DNA from: CAVVZJ01 sp963752755
GTDB lineage: Bacteria; Planctomycetota; Planctomycetia; Isosphaerales; Isosphaeraceae
Direction: 5' to 3'
DNA: 64,000 nucleotides
Assembly: GCA_963752755.1 (NCBI GenBank)
Contig: CAVVZJ010000008.1
Location: 84,236-148,235 of the forward strand
In this document: in pieces, positions 37,225-46,119 of the stretch
Layout of the letters: each line of letters opens with the position of its first letter
How positions within the stretch are numbered: position 1 is the stretch's first letter
Position numbers and translations under genes: made by a program
Notes under the pieces: generated by a model
What the model saw: only the letters and a program-made list of their open reading frames with translations
Told to the model about the DNA's origin: nothing
Database searches by the model: none

Positions 37225-38510
37225 CAGGGCCAGCGCGCACTTATGGGTAATCCTGATAAGCTGTAACGCTTGCGCCCTGGCTGGTTTTTGTGTATACCCT
37301 CCCCGGTGTCGCTTCCACGAAGCTGTACTGGGGGGGAGTCATGGGGGATCTTCGACGTGTCGGTCTCGATGAGGTCGTCGTCCACTTCCAGGAACTGGAG
37401 GACCCGCGCTCGACGATCAACCAGCGGCATCCCCTGGCCAGTGTCCTGGTCATCGCGCTGTTGGCGGTGCTCGCCGGAGCGGGCGGCCCGACCGCGATCG
37501 CCCGTTGGGCCGCCCTGAAGGAAGAGTTCCTCCTGGGGGTCCTTCACCTGCCCCACGGCATTCCCCGCAAGGACGTCTTCCGCCGCGTCCTGATGGCGCT
37601 GAAGCCGGCCGCCTTCCAGACCTGCTTCGCCAACTGGCTCAAGTCGCTTCGTGCCGAGGCGGTCGCGCAGACCGGCGTGGAACAGCCCGTACTGGCGGTG
37701 GACGGCAAGACGGCACGGCGCAGTCATGACCGCAGCCACGGGCTGGGCGCATTGCACTGTGTGAGTGTGTGGGCCAGCGAATACGGGTTGTCGCTGGGCC
37801 AGGTCGCGTGTGCCGAGAAGTCGAACGAGATCACAGCGATCCCCGAACTGTTGCGGCTGGTGGACATCCACGGGGCGATCATCACGATCGACGCGATGGG
37901 GACGCAGAAGGCGATCGCCGAGCAGATCATCGCGGGAGGCGGTGATTATGTGCTGGCGTTGAAGGGGAACCAAGAGGCACTGCACCAAGCCGTCATCGCC
38001 TACATCGACGAACAACTTGAGGGGGACCTGGCCGCCGCACGAGAGCACGTGACCACGGAGACGGGGCACGGACGCGAGGAGGTGCGAACCTATCTTCAAC
38101 TGCCGACCCCTAAGGACCTGCCCGGGTTCCTGCTCTGGAAGGGGCTGAAGTCGATCGGGTTGACGACGACGAGCATCCGGCGTGACGGGAAGGAGACGAT
38201 CGAGGTCCGCTATTACCTCAGCAGCCTTGAGTCGGACGTGAAGCGGTTTGCCCGCGCGGTTCGCGGCCATTGGAGCATTGAGAACAGTTGTCATTGGACG
38301 TTGGACATGACGTTTGGCGAAGACCATTCGCGGACCCGCGAGCGGCACTTGCGAGAGAATTTGTCGTGGTTGAACCGGTTCGCGTTGTCGCTGTTGAAGC
38401 AGCACCCGGGCCGTCAGAGTCTGGTGATGAAACGCCGTAGCTGCGGCTGGAGCGACGCCTTCTTGATGGAAGTCGTTATGGGTTCAACATGTTAGTGTGC
38501 GCTGGCCCTG
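37225..38510. mobile_element. ISAs1-family insertion sequence, copy 2
   Basis: 1,286 bases, ends CAGGGCCAGCGC and GCGCTGGCCCTG, flanked by the 10-base duplication GTCCGGCACT (37215-37224, 38511-38520). Its transposase appears identical to that of the copy at 23112-24397, in opposite orientation. It splits a DUF1559 gene. Confidence 0.95.
37341..38495 (+). CDS. ISAs1-family transposase (copy 2)
   Basis: Predicted protein appears identical to the transposase at 23127-24281: MGDLRRVGLDEVVVHF, VLAVDGKTARRSHDRS, ITIDAMGTQKAIAEQI and HWSIENSCHWTLDMTFGEDH. Intact. Start chosen at MGDLRRV as for copy 1; an in-frame start at 37290 is possible. Confidence 0.95.
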   Translation: MGDLRRVGLDEVVVHFQELEDPRSTINQRHPLASVLVIALLAVLAGAGGPTAIARWAALKEEFLLGVLHLPHGIPRKDVFRRVLMALKPAAFQTCFANWLKSLRAEAVAQTGVEQPVLAVDGKTARRSHDRSHGLGALHCVSVWASEYGLSLGQVACAEKSNEITAIPELLRLVDIHGAIITIDAMGTQKAIAEQIIAGGGDYVLALKGNQEALHQAVIAYIDEQLEGDLAAAREHVTTETGHGREEVRTYLQLPTPKDLPGFLLWKGLKSIGLTTTSIRRDGKETIEVRYYLSSLESDVKRFARAVRGHWSIENSCHWTLDMTFGEDHSRTRERHLRENLSWLNRFALSLLKQHPGRQSLVMKRRSCGWSDAFLMEVVMGSTC

Positions 38511-39324
38511 GTCCGGCACTGAGGCATTCGGGCCCAGAAAGTGGTTGTAGGTCGTCTGCGTGAGGGAACCGACGAACCAGATCAAACCCACGGCGTTATC
38601 ATAGCGGGCAGGGGGGAACGAGTCCTGAAACCGGCACGAGCGGATGGTTTCCTCAGGATTGAGCACCATACGTTGGGGAAAGAGCGAAGCCCGGGCGGGT
38701 GGATAATCGAGTCTTCCGACTCCGCCTCGGAGTTTCTCGGAGAAGGCGATGGTCTGGCTGAGCCCGTCCAAAATCGAGGCCGGCCGGGAAATGCCGTGGA
38801 CCAGGAACGGCCCAGCCTGTGTTGCGCCCGGATGATAGTACAGGCTTGTGCCGAGGTTCGCCCGGTAATTCGAGTGGCCCGTCCACCCGGGATCACCCCA
38901 GCCGCCATCAGAGGGGCAGAGCAAAACCGTCAGGGAGGCCGCCATGATGGTCGTGTTTGCCGCATAGTTCCCGCGGCCCTGGTCGAACAGGTAGAAGTCC
39001 CAGATAGGAACCTCGAAATTGATCGCGTTATAATCTACGGTTCGGCCAATCTGGGGGAGAATTTGCGTGTAGAGCGAGAACTGATGAGGGCTGCGCAATA
39101 TGACCGATGCCCCCATAGGCAACGGATACGCGTCAAAGATGCCGGCATACTCGTTAACAGCCAGACCGAGCTGATGCAGATTGTGGCTGCATTCGAGCCG
39201 CCGGGCCGCCTCGCGCGGCCTGAACGGCCGGGAGCGACAGGCCCACGACGAGGCTGACGATGGCAATGACTACGAGAATCTCGACGAGCGTGAATCCGTA
39301 CACACCGGTAGGTCTCGTCTTCAT
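38511..39324 (-). pseudogene. DUF1559 pseudopilin-like protein, N-terminal part (IS-interrupted, one frame change)
   Basis: Starts MKTRPTGVYGFTLVEILVVI, a class III signal peptide and pilin helix ending LPAVQAAR. A two-base deficit near 39214-39218 changes frame; it continues REAARRLECSHNLHQLGLAVNEYAG and has VLLCPSDGG and SILDGLSQTIAFSEKL, typical of DUF1559. The frame then runs to the IS target site at 38511. The C-terminal DG motif is at 37035-37214. It lies between a Cys-rich secreted protein and a DUF1573 protein in one apparent operon. Confidence 0.85.
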
Positions 39325-39419
39325 AGCTGCTCAACCTCATTGCGTTAATGTCCATTCCTGGGATCTAAAATCCCTCGCCTTGTGACGGATGAGGTGATCG
39401 AGGAATGAGGAATGCATCA

Positions 39420-39466
39420 GTCGGGCTTTCAGCCGACTGCCGAACCCACCGGCTTCCTGCCGGTGG
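39420..39466 (-). terminator. Two adjacent stem-loops after the Cys-rich gene
   Basis: CCACCGGC...GCCGGTGG (39446-39466) and GTCGG...CCGAC (39420-39437) form two short stems just after the stop of the Cys-rich gene on the minus strand, before the DUF1559 gene. No T-run follows. They may reduce read-through or protect the 3' end of a processed transcript. Confidence 0.4.
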
Positions 39467-39486
39467 TATCGATCGGTACATATTTA

Positions 39487-39813
39487 TCATCCTGCATGAC
39501 AGTTGTTGCATGCAAAAATGTCACCGCATGGCTGATCTGTTGCTTCGCCAGTTGTGGGATCGATGAGATTTCCACAAAACCACGTAAAAACGCAGCAATT
39601 CGGAATTGGGGCACTAACATCACAATTAACCGAGAATGTCGTAAAATTTGTGCATCCAAGGCAACCGACAATAGGTGCGCAAACACCATCCCAGACTACA
39701 ACACCATCGGCTGAGACTGGCTGTCGTCCGAGCACCACGGCCAGGATGGCGACCTGAAACACAGTGAAGACCGCGAACCAAGCCACCGAGGTCGAAGAGA
39801 AAATGCGTCGCAT
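39487..39813 (-). CDS. Secreted Cys-rich small protein, unknown
   Basis: 108 residues. An N-terminal signal/anchor (VAWFAVFTVFQVAILAVVLG) is followed by about 75 residues with ten cysteines in the pattern VC-x5-GC-x-x-C, SVNC, PNCC, FC, PC, FACNNC. Such spacing suggests disulfides or metal binding outside the cytoplasm. GGGAGGA lies eight bases before the ATG, a strong ribosome-binding site. I recognise no family. It sits between the LolA-like gene and the DUF1559 gene on the same strand, so it is probably co-expressed with both. Confidence 0.7.
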   Translation of the reverse strand: MRRIFSSTSVAWFAVFTVFQVAILAVVLGRQPVSADGVVVWDGVCAPIVGCLGCTNFTTFSVNCDVSAPIPNCCVFTWFCGNLIDPTTGEATDQPCGDIFACNNCHAG

Positions 39814-39885
39814 TTTGTCCTCCCTTATTGTGACTGAACGAAAAAGGAGATCAAAAAACCGGCCGATTCGGTGACGCCCGGGATC

Positions 39886-40890
39886 TCACCGGCGGCGAAC
39901 CTTGATCAAGACCACGAAGCCCAGCGCGAAAAGGCTCACGGCGAATGGCCAAAGAAGCTTCCAGTCCAGGCCACCTTGCGTGGCTTTCCTGACATCAACT
40001 TCAAACCCATTTTTATCATCAGTGGCTTTGTTGCCATCGTGGTGAGCAAACCGTTCGCGCCAGGCAGTAGCACCACCGAGAATCTTCCTCTCGCCGGTCG
40101 TGAGGTCATTGATGGTGGTTCCCCGAGGCAGATTTGGTGGCACGAATCGCTCATCGCTCACAACAGAATTTATTTCCACATCACGAATAATAAATGCTCT
40201 TGTTTCTGTATGGTTCTGTCCTTGGTGTGTATAGTTCAAGGTCGAGTAACCTTCGGCCGGGAACCAGTGGCCATCAGTCATCGCGAACTTGGTAATGGCC
40301 AGATCCAGTGATGTCTTACCATTGTGAGACACGCGGACTTCCCGCGGAAGCCAGTCGTGATTTTGATCAAGCTTACATTCGATCTCGCGCTTCTCATCGC
40401 GAATGCGGATCATCACGTCGCCTCGCTGCTCGCCTGTACCGTCGAGGAAGAACTCCGCGCCTTCATCCAGATGCCGGTCGAGGAATTTTCCAGCAGGCAT
40501 GATCGCCCAGAGGGCGTCGCACATCATCCCCCGGTAATGCTTCTCGGTTGAGAGGGCGTTATCCACGAAAACATCCATGATGGCGCCGGCTCGATCCTCG
40601 GAGAGCCTGTACTTCTTCCGACCGTCCTCGCGGACACGGTAGATCGAACGCTCCATCTTTCCATCGAAGGAATCCACTTCAAGAACGAACTTCCCCCCCT
40701 CACGCATGGCGAACTCAAAGTGCTTACGGTGTGGCTCCGAAGACGACGTGATTGTGTCATCCTCGATAAACTCCAGACTGCCGACTGATCCCCAGACCGC
40801 GTGTAACGCCTCGGAAACCTCAGCACGATCCTTAAAAGCGCCAGATGCTTGAAGCATAATGAAAATTGAAATCGAAATAATCATATTCAT
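39886..40890 (-). CDS. LolA-like exported protein with C-terminal membrane anchor, unknown
   Basis: 334 residues: a short hydrophobic leader (MNMIISISIFIMLQASG), then a beta-rich domain (KHFEFAMREGGKFVLEVDSF, YRVREDGRKKYRLSEDRA, MIRIRDEKREIECKLDQNHDWLP) that resembles LolA/outer-membrane-lipoprotein-sorting folds seen in planctomycete proteins. A linker follows (FVPPNLPRGTTINDLTTGE), then a final helix (LLWPFAVSLFALGFVVLI) with KVRRR. Fold assignment is tentative. It heads the operon leading to the Cys-rich, DUF1559, DUF1573 and TIGR03067 genes. A broken, inverted second copy is at 55173-55720. Codon use is less GC-biased than nearby genes. Confidence 0.7.
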   Translation of the reverse strand: MNMIISISIFIMLQASGAFKDRAEVSEALHAVWGSVGSLEFIEDDTITSSSEPHRKHFEFAMREGGKFVLEVDSFDGKMERSIYRVREDGRKKYRLSEDRAGAIMDVFVDNALSTEKHYRGMMCDALWAIMPAGKFLDRHLDEGAEFFLDGTGEQRGDVMIRIRDEKREIECKLDQNHDWLPREVRVSHNGKTSLDLAITKFAMTDGHWFPAEGYSTLNYTHQGQNHTETRAFIIRDVEINSVVSDERFVPPNLPRGTTINDLTTGERKILGGATAWRERFAHHDGNKATDDKNGFEVDVRKATQGGLDWKLLWPFAVSLFALGFVVLIKVRRR

Positions 40891-41080
40891 TATTTTAATC
40901 GCATATAAAGTAACAGTATAAAATCAATTCCGAGGAGGCACGATCCACGCTCGTGATAATCTACCTTTTGGCTCTTCTCCCGATCGAGTGGGTAAGAAAC
41001 GCGTCTGAATACCTCGAAACCCCTTGTTTTGCAGGGTTTTCTTCTTCTCTCCGAGACGAAGAATCGGGCATGATTCGCGG

Positions 41081-42306
41081 ATGCGAAAACCACGCCGGCT
41101 CGATGATACGTATCGGTTTACCGGTTTCCGTCCGGAGCCCACGGTCCGTGGCATCTTCGGCGATCCGAAGGCGCGTATCTTGCGGCTCCTGCGCCGGGGA
41201 AAAAAACGGCCTGTGGATCGTGTGGACAGTGGCAGCGGACCTTTTACGACCGCAAGACCCGTCGGGTGCGCGACCTCTCTTGTGGCGACACCCGGGTGTA
41301 CCTGGAGATCGAGATCCGGCGCGTGCATTGCCGGAGCTGCGGCGCCGTGAAGCAAGAGAAACTGCCCTGGTTGGCCACCAACCTCTACTACACCAAGCGG
41401 TTCGCCTTCTACGTCGGCCGTCGCTGTCGGGCCGCGACGGTCCGGGATGTGGCACGCGAACTGCGCCTCGATTGGAAGACGGTCAAGTCGCTCGAAATGG
41501 AGTACATGCGCGAGCAACTCCGACGGGCCGGGGCGCCCGGCCCCAAGGTGATCGGTATCGACGAACTCTCTGTCGGCAAGGGGCACAACTACCGCATCGT
41601 CGTGAGCGACCTGGTCCGCGGCCGGCCGATCTGGTTCGGAGGCGCGGACCGCTCCGAGAAGAGCATGGATCTCTTCTACGAGTGGCTGGGACCGCGGAAA
41701 TGCAAGGGAATCCGCCTGGCCGTGATGGACATGTGGAAGCCGTTCCGCAACTCTACGCTGAAGGCGGGGAACGCGCCCCAAGCCGGCATCCTCTACGACA
41801 AGTTTCACATCCTCAAGCGCTTGAACGAGGCCCTGGACAAGGTTCGTAAGAGTGAGTACGCCCGGCTCTCGGGCAAGGACCGGCGGTTCATCAAGGGCCA
41901 GAAGTACACACTGCTGTCCCGCCGGGCCAACCTGACGCAGGAGGGGCGTCTGTCGTTGAAGGCGCTGTTCAAGGCCAACCGGAGGTTGAACAAAGCCTAC
42001 CTGCTCAAGGAGATGTTCAGCCAACTGTGGGACTACAAGCGGGAGGTGTGGGCGCGGCGATTCTTCGAACGATGGAAGTCGGCCTTGAGATGGCAGCGCC
42101 TCAAGCCGTACGAGAAGTTCGCCCGGATGGTCGAGGACCACTGGGACGGAATCGCGTCGTATTGCCAGGAGGAGAACAAGGTGCCTCTGGGCTTCGTTGA
42201 GGGCATCAACAACAAGATCCGCGTCATCCAGCGACGGGCCTACGGACTTCGGGACGAAGAGTACCTTCGCCTCAAAATCCTCACGTGCATGCTGCCAGAA
42301 ATCTGA
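41081..42306 (+). CDS. ISL3-family transposase expressed through a likely -1 frameshift
   Basis: ORF A starts MRKPRRLDDTYRFTGFRPEP and reaches ILRLLRRGKK at the A7 run (41200-41206). In the -1 frame from there the product continues TACGSCGQWQRTFYDRKTRR, supplying the ISL3 zinc-finger CxxC. It then runs YLEIEIRRVHCRSCGAVKQEK (second CxxC), VIGIDELSVGKGHNYRIVV (first Asp), LAVMDMWKPFRNS (second Asp) and FVEGINNKIRVIQRRAYG (Glu). The fused protein is about 408 residues, normal for ISL3. Either the A7 is a programmed slip site or one A is an assembly error. Confidence 0.85.
41200..41206 (+). promoter_or_regulatory. A7 slippery site for -1 frameshifting
   Basis: GGGGAAAAAAACGG: the zero frame reads GGA-AAA-AAA-CGG, and slipping back one base enters the frame that encodes the zinc finger and DDE domain. 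A-runs of six or seven are the slip sites of several IS families. The zero-frame product would end at 41350. Confidence 0.6.
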
Positions 42307-42569
42307 AAAGCGGTCCAAAGTTACCCACTCGATCGGGAGAAGAGCCCTTTTGTCATTGCGTTCGCTCCGCGAGCCTGTCAAGAAAAAAATTCCGTGGATC
42401 ACGATTTTCTGCATCTGCTTCCAGTCCGGACGAGCGGCACTGGCATGTAGCCATATCTAGGTGCCACTGGTCGTCATCGACCAGTGCTCAGGTCCGGCCG
42501 GCCGATGCCACGGGCGGGAGACCGCCGGTGGCACCCAGATCAAGACGCCCTCACCAGGGCTAACCGTGG

Positions 42570-43325
42570 TCAACGGCCGGGCGGTTCGAGCCGGTGCCGC
42601 CAGCGGCGCGGGAAGACGGCGAAGGCCGACTGGTAGGTCTCGTCCAGCGGGACCTCGACGCAGCCCCGGGGCGCCAGGAAGAGCGGCATGTCGGGGAGCC
42701 GGTCGCCGACGGCCAGAGGCACCACGAAGGCCCGCACGGCGAGGTCGGCCTCGTAGGAGGCCAGGGTCAGCGGGCGTTCCGGCCGAGGCGGCTCGACGCC
42801 GGCGAGGTGTTCCCAGATCAGGGCGTGGAGACCGTGCGGATCGCGCGGGCCGGGCGGCAAGACGTCGAGGATCAGCAGGTGGATTCGCCGGTCCAGCAGG
42901 TCGGCGGCCTTGCGGACGAACGCCTCGATCCCGACCCGGTTGCTCTTGTGACCTGGCGAGACCACTTCGATGACCGCGACGACGCGGTCGTCGGTGACGT
43001 GTCGCACGGTCACGCTGGCCTGCTTGCGTCGGTAGAATTCCATCTCGGTCTCGGCCGTGACCTCCAGCTTCGGCTCCGCCAGGGCGAGGCGTCTCTCGCC
43101 CGGGTGGCGACCGACCGGCGACCATCCCTCCGGCTCGGCCTCCTCGGGTGGGCCCTTGAGCGTCAGCACGTCGGGCCCAAACCCTCCGGCGAACTGCTCG
43201 GCCAGCGCGTAGTAATCCGGTGGCAGGACCTTCGCGTTCAGCGCCCGCTGCAATTCTTCGATCCAGGAATGATGAAAGTGATGGAACAACCCAGCTTCGA
43301 CACGGGACCACTCATGAACCGGCAT
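42570..43325 (-). CDS. DUF4058 family protein
   Basis: 251 residues from MPVHEWSRVEAGLFHHFHHSWIEELQ (GGAGG before the ATG). It has YALAEQFAGGFGPDVLTLKG, PKLEVTAETEMEFYRRKQAS, VVAVIEVVSPGHKSNRVGIEAF (nuclease-like E-x-x-S-x-x-K), IHLLILDVLPPGPRDPHGLH and ending VPLDETYQSAFAVFPRRWRH. Intact relative of the interrupted DUF4058 gene at 22703-24733. It is present only in the left arm of the inverted duplication, so it was inserted there or lost from the other arm. Function unknown. Confidence 0.9.
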   Translation of the reverse strand: MPVHEWSRVEAGLFHHFHHSWIEELQRALNAKVLPPDYYALAEQFAGGFGPDVLTLKGPPEEAEPEGWSPVGRHPGERRLALAEPKLEVTAETEMEFYRRKQASVTVRHVTDDRVVAVIEVVSPGHKSNRVGIEAFVRKAADLLDRRIHLLILDVLPPGPRDPHGLHALIWEHLAGVEPPRPERPLTLASYEADLAVRAFVVPLAVGDRLPDMPLFLAPRGCVEVPLDETYQSAFAVFPRRWRHRLEPPGR

Positions 43326-43518
43326 GGGCCACCTCCTCGACCCCTCATTGTACCGTTCCCGCGGCGAAGGGCGAGGCGTTCGGACGGGCGTGAGCTTGGG
43401 CGAAAACGGGGAAAATGGGACATCGCTGACTCTTGACGCAAACTGTGATGTCCGCATCATTTGCACAACATGGGATCTTTCTTGCCCCGGACCGGCAAAC
43501 CCGGCCAGGACACCCAGT

Positions 43519-43530
43519 ATGTGCTATAAT
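43519..43530 (+). promoter_or_regulatory. Promoter-like extended -10 element, conserved in both arms
   Basis: TATGTGCTATAATATTCC gives a perfect TATAAT (43525-43530) with an upstream TG. The inverted counterpart has CATGTGCTATAATATTCC (ATTATA at 53436-53441 on the plus strand). A -35 box is not obvious. No gene follows within 700 bases. Confidence 0.4.
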
Positions 43531-44161
43531 ATTCCATGCACGCTGGTCGATGTCCCCAGGCACCCCGACGCCCCTGTTCCTTGGCAATCGAACCAGAACG
43601 GCCCGCCTTCCACACCCTCGGGTCGCCGGTCCGGCCGCGAATCCGACGCCAGGACCGCCTTCGAGGACGCGACGGCGGACCGCACCCTCGGCGCCGAACG
43701 AACGTCACACTGTTACGATGGCCGATCGTGAATACCGGTGAGAAAAGGACTTACGGGATGCCACTTTGAGAGGCAAAGCGCGCCCCCCGGCCGTCGCGGC
43801 GGCGTTCCCGGACGCGCACGCGGCCTCCAGGGGCGATCGCCCCGACCGCGTCGGCGGCCACGTCCCGGCGCCGATTCGGTCGCGAGCCCGAGGCGATGGA
43901 TCGCCCCCGACGACGCCACGCCGGACCGCGCCCCCGACGCCGAACGAACGTCACACTGTCACGGTTGCGAGCCGTTACGGCCGTGAAGTCCAGGACTTGC
44001 GATTCGCCGCTTTGAGATGCAAAGCGCGCCCCCAACAGCACCCCGGCGAACAGTCGCCCGCGCCGGCTGATCCGGAGTCGCCTTGGATCATGGATCATTC
44101 CGGGTGGCACGCCAGGAAAAGGCCACTCTTCCAGGTAATCCCATAGGAGACGGCCGAACGG

Positions 44162-44210
44162 GTGCTATATTAGAGATGGCGAATGAGCGCGCGGGCCGGA
44201 CGACTCCGCC
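44162..44210 (+). repeat. Dispersed GTGCTATATTA element, copy 2
   Basis: GTGCTATATTAGAGATGGCG followed by AATGAGCGCGCGGGCCGG. It matches the element after hldE (32528) and, inverted, the right arm (ending 52960). Confidence 0.45.
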
Positions 44211-44325
44211 CGGAGCCGTGCGAAGGAGATGTCGGCCCGCGGTTCTTTGACAAGTCGCACACAGAATGACCGAGGGCGACCCCGCGCGGACGCCGGCCGC
44301 CGATCGAAGGGCGAGGCAACCGGGC

Positions 44326-44541
44326 TCACGCCAACGCCGGCACGGCCGCGGGCGGCTCGACCTCGGAGCCGAGCACCTGGACCTCGTTTTCGAGCCGGAT
44401 GGCGCGGCCGCCGTCGAGGCGCTCGATCAGGACCATCGTCGGTTGCCGGCGCTCGGTGATGAGGTCCACCACGGTGCCGGTGGTGGTCCGGCCGGTGTTC
44501 GTCTGGAAGCTGACCTGGTCGCCGAGAGAAATCCGTTTCAT
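44326..44541 (-). CDS. Small conserved beta-barrel-like protein (left-arm copy)
   Basis: 71 residues starting MKRISLGDQVSFQTNTGRTT, then TGTVVDLITERRQPTMVLIE and AIRLENEVQVLGSEV. The alternating hydrophobic pattern suggests a small SH3/KOW-like beta barrel, a tentative reading. The ATG is preceded by GGAGGGC. A near-identical paralogue lies in the opposite arm at 52581-52796, with only a few substitutions. Conservation of the protein and ribosome-binding site in both copies argues that it is a real gene. Confidence 0.65.
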   Translation of the reverse strand: MKRISLGDQVSFQTNTGRTTTGTVVDLITERRQPTMVLIERLDGGRAIRLENEVQVLGSEVEPPAAVPALA

Positions 44542-44798
44542 CGCGGGCCCTCCATGATGATGACCCCGCTTGGGAGTGGCAACGGGGTCTGGACCGGGCC
44601 GCGAAGGGGTGAGTGGATGGAGTGAAGGCACCGGCCGACCGCTCGGGGACGGCGCCGCGGCGACGGCCGCGACCCGGGATGTCGCCGCCCACGATTTTGC
44701 CGTCCCGCCGCCGCCTTGTCAGGACCAATCCGCCGATTTTCGCGGCCCGCACGACCGCCCCGATCGCCCCGTGTTCCCAACCGTCCACATAAGCCCCA

Positions 44799-45941
44799 TT
44801 ATCGGACCTTCCGCCGCCTCCCACTCCGCGCGACGACGGCCAGCAACCCGACCAGCCCCAGGCCGCCCAGCACCACCGCCGACGGCTCGGGCACCGGCGT
44901 CAGCAGGAAGGCTTGGACCCGACCGTTCGGGTTGACCCCCCAGCCGACGATCTGGCCGGCGTCGTTAATGCCGGTGGCCTGATGGAGAGACCATCCCGAA
45001 CCGGCCGGGACCATGTCGTTCAGGTCGTGCACCACGCCCCCGCTGTACAGGATCGCGTGGCCATTGGAGGCTCCGATGATCTGGCCGGCGTCGTTGATCT
45101 CGACGGGGGCCAGGTTCAGCGGGAGTTCCTGCATCGTCCCCCCGCTGTACAAGAACAGCCCCTGCTGATCACCCGGGAGGGAGGAGTACCCGACGATCTG
45201 GCCGGCGTTGTTGATACTAATGGCATAGCTAATGGCATAGCTGTCCGTTCCCCCCAGGGTACCGAGATCCTGCATCGAACCGCCACTGTACAGGAACGCG
45301 TGATACGTCCTGTTGTCCGGTAGGTAGGAGTACCCGACGACCTGGCCGGCGTCGTTGATGCCGACGGCGATGCTGTTCCTTCCCCCCAGGGTGCCGAGGT
45401 CGTGCATCGTGCCACCGCTGTACAGGAACGCGTGATACGTCGATGGCGACGGCGATTTGTCCGGGAGGCGGGAGTAGCCGACGACCTGGCCGGCGTCGTT
45501 GATGCCGCGGGCGTAGCTGTCCAGCCCCCCCAGGGTGCCGAGGTCGTGCATCGTTCCCCCGCTGTACAGGAACGCGTGATCCGTCCTGTTGTCCGGTAGG
45601 GAGGCATCCCCGACGACCTGGCCAGCGTCGTTGATGCCGCGGGCGTAGCTGCTCGTCCCCCCCAGGGTGCCGAGGTCGTGCATCGTTCCCCCGCTGTACA
45701 GGAACGCGTGATCCGTCGAGCCCAGAAGGGTAACATTCATGACGACCTGACCGGCGTTGTTAATGCCTGAGGCAATGCTTTCCGACACTCCCCCCAAGGT
45801 GTTGAGGCTGGTGATGGCGTACTCCTGATACTCCGCCAGCGCCGGACGGCCCAGGCCCAGCAGGCCCAGCAACACCAACGCCAGCGACCGCCGCATCACA
45901 GGCGCAGGGCGCCACGCCGGAACCCGAAACGGATTCATCAT
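44799..45941 (-). CDS. HAF-repeat PEP-CTERM surface protein 1
   Basis: 380 residues: signal sequence (RRSLALVLLGLLGLGRPALA), then about seven HAF repeats of the form HAFLYSGGTMHDLGTLGG with GINDAGQVVGYS, likely a beta-propeller or solenoid. It ends with TPVPEPSAVVLGGLGLVGLLAVVARSGRRRK, a textbook PEP-CTERM sorting signal. It should be cut and anchored by an exosortase. Two adjacent ATG codons (45941, 45938) follow GGAGG. It is paralogous to the next gene upstream and lies inside the segment enclosed by the inverted duplication. Confidence 0.92.
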   Translation of the reverse strand: MMNPFRVPAWRPAPVMRRSLALVLLGLLGLGRPALAEYQEYAITSLNTLGGVSESIASGINNAGQVVMNVTLLGSTDHAFLYSGGTMHDLGTLGGTSSYARGINDAGQVVGDASLPDNRTDHAFLYSGGTMHDLGTLGGLDSYARGINDAGQVVGYSRLPDKSPSPSTYHAFLYSGGTMHDLGTLGGRNSIAVGINDAGQVVGYSYLPDNRTYHAFLYSGGSMQDLGTLGGTDSYAISYAISINNAGQIVGYSSLPGDQQGLFLYSGGTMQELPLNLAPVEINDAGQIIGASNGHAILYSGGVVHDLNDMVPAGSGWSLHQATGINDAGQIVGWGVNPNGRVQAFLLTPVPEPSAVVLGGLGLVGLLAVVARSGRRRKVR

Positions 45942-46119
45942 CGGTTGCCTCCTCGCTCGGGGTGAGGGGCTCGCCGGCCGGGCATCGGCCCGAGCCCCAA
46001 GGACAGGAGCCCCGACCCTGCGAGCGGTCGCAAGGCGGGGCGATCAACGCCGGGACGGTACCCCCGACGTGGGGACGCCGTCGGGCTCCATCCGCTTGCA
46101 AGGATGGGACCAATCCTTG

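Larger units (their letters stand above)
40971..42345. mobile_element. ISL3-family insertion sequence
   Basis: Ends are GCTCTTCTCCCGATCGAGTG (from 40971) and its exact complement ending at 42345, about 24 bases long. The flanks show a 7-base duplication, CCTTTTG. The uninterrupted target is present in the inverted copy around 53945-53955 (CAAAAGG in CAATGACAAAAGGTAG), which confirms the borders. Confidence 0.9.
43326..44325. other. Non-coding stretch inside the left inverted-duplication arm
   Basis: One kilobase without a convincing gene; all open frames are Arg/Pro-rich artefacts. It contains two partial copies of a block with GCCGAACGAACGTCACACTG (43697 and 43939) and the promoter-like TATAAT element at 43525. 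The same material is found reversed at 52800-53520. Its conservation between arms despite lacking ORFs suggests a regulatory or RNA role, or just a recent duplication. Confidence 0.5.
40317..44672. repeat. Large inverted duplication, left arm
   Basis: Segments of this stretch recur in inverted order at 52452-55707: the first half of the LolA-like gene, 40868-40970 with 42346-42543, the TATAATATTCC region near 43490-43580, and nearly all of 43930-44672 including the small MKRISLGDQVSF gene. The best-matching blocks look roughly 85-95% identical by eye. Unique to this arm are the ISL3 element and the DUF4058 gene. The arms enclose 44673-52451. Confidence 0.75.

Noticed and set aside
44229..44459. 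Plus-strand frame MSARGSLTSRTQ with AAGGAG directly at its start, antisense to the small MKRISLGDQVSF gene
   Set aside because: The Shine-Dalgarno touches the ATG, composition is Arg/Pro rich, and the opposite frame is better conserved between the two arms.
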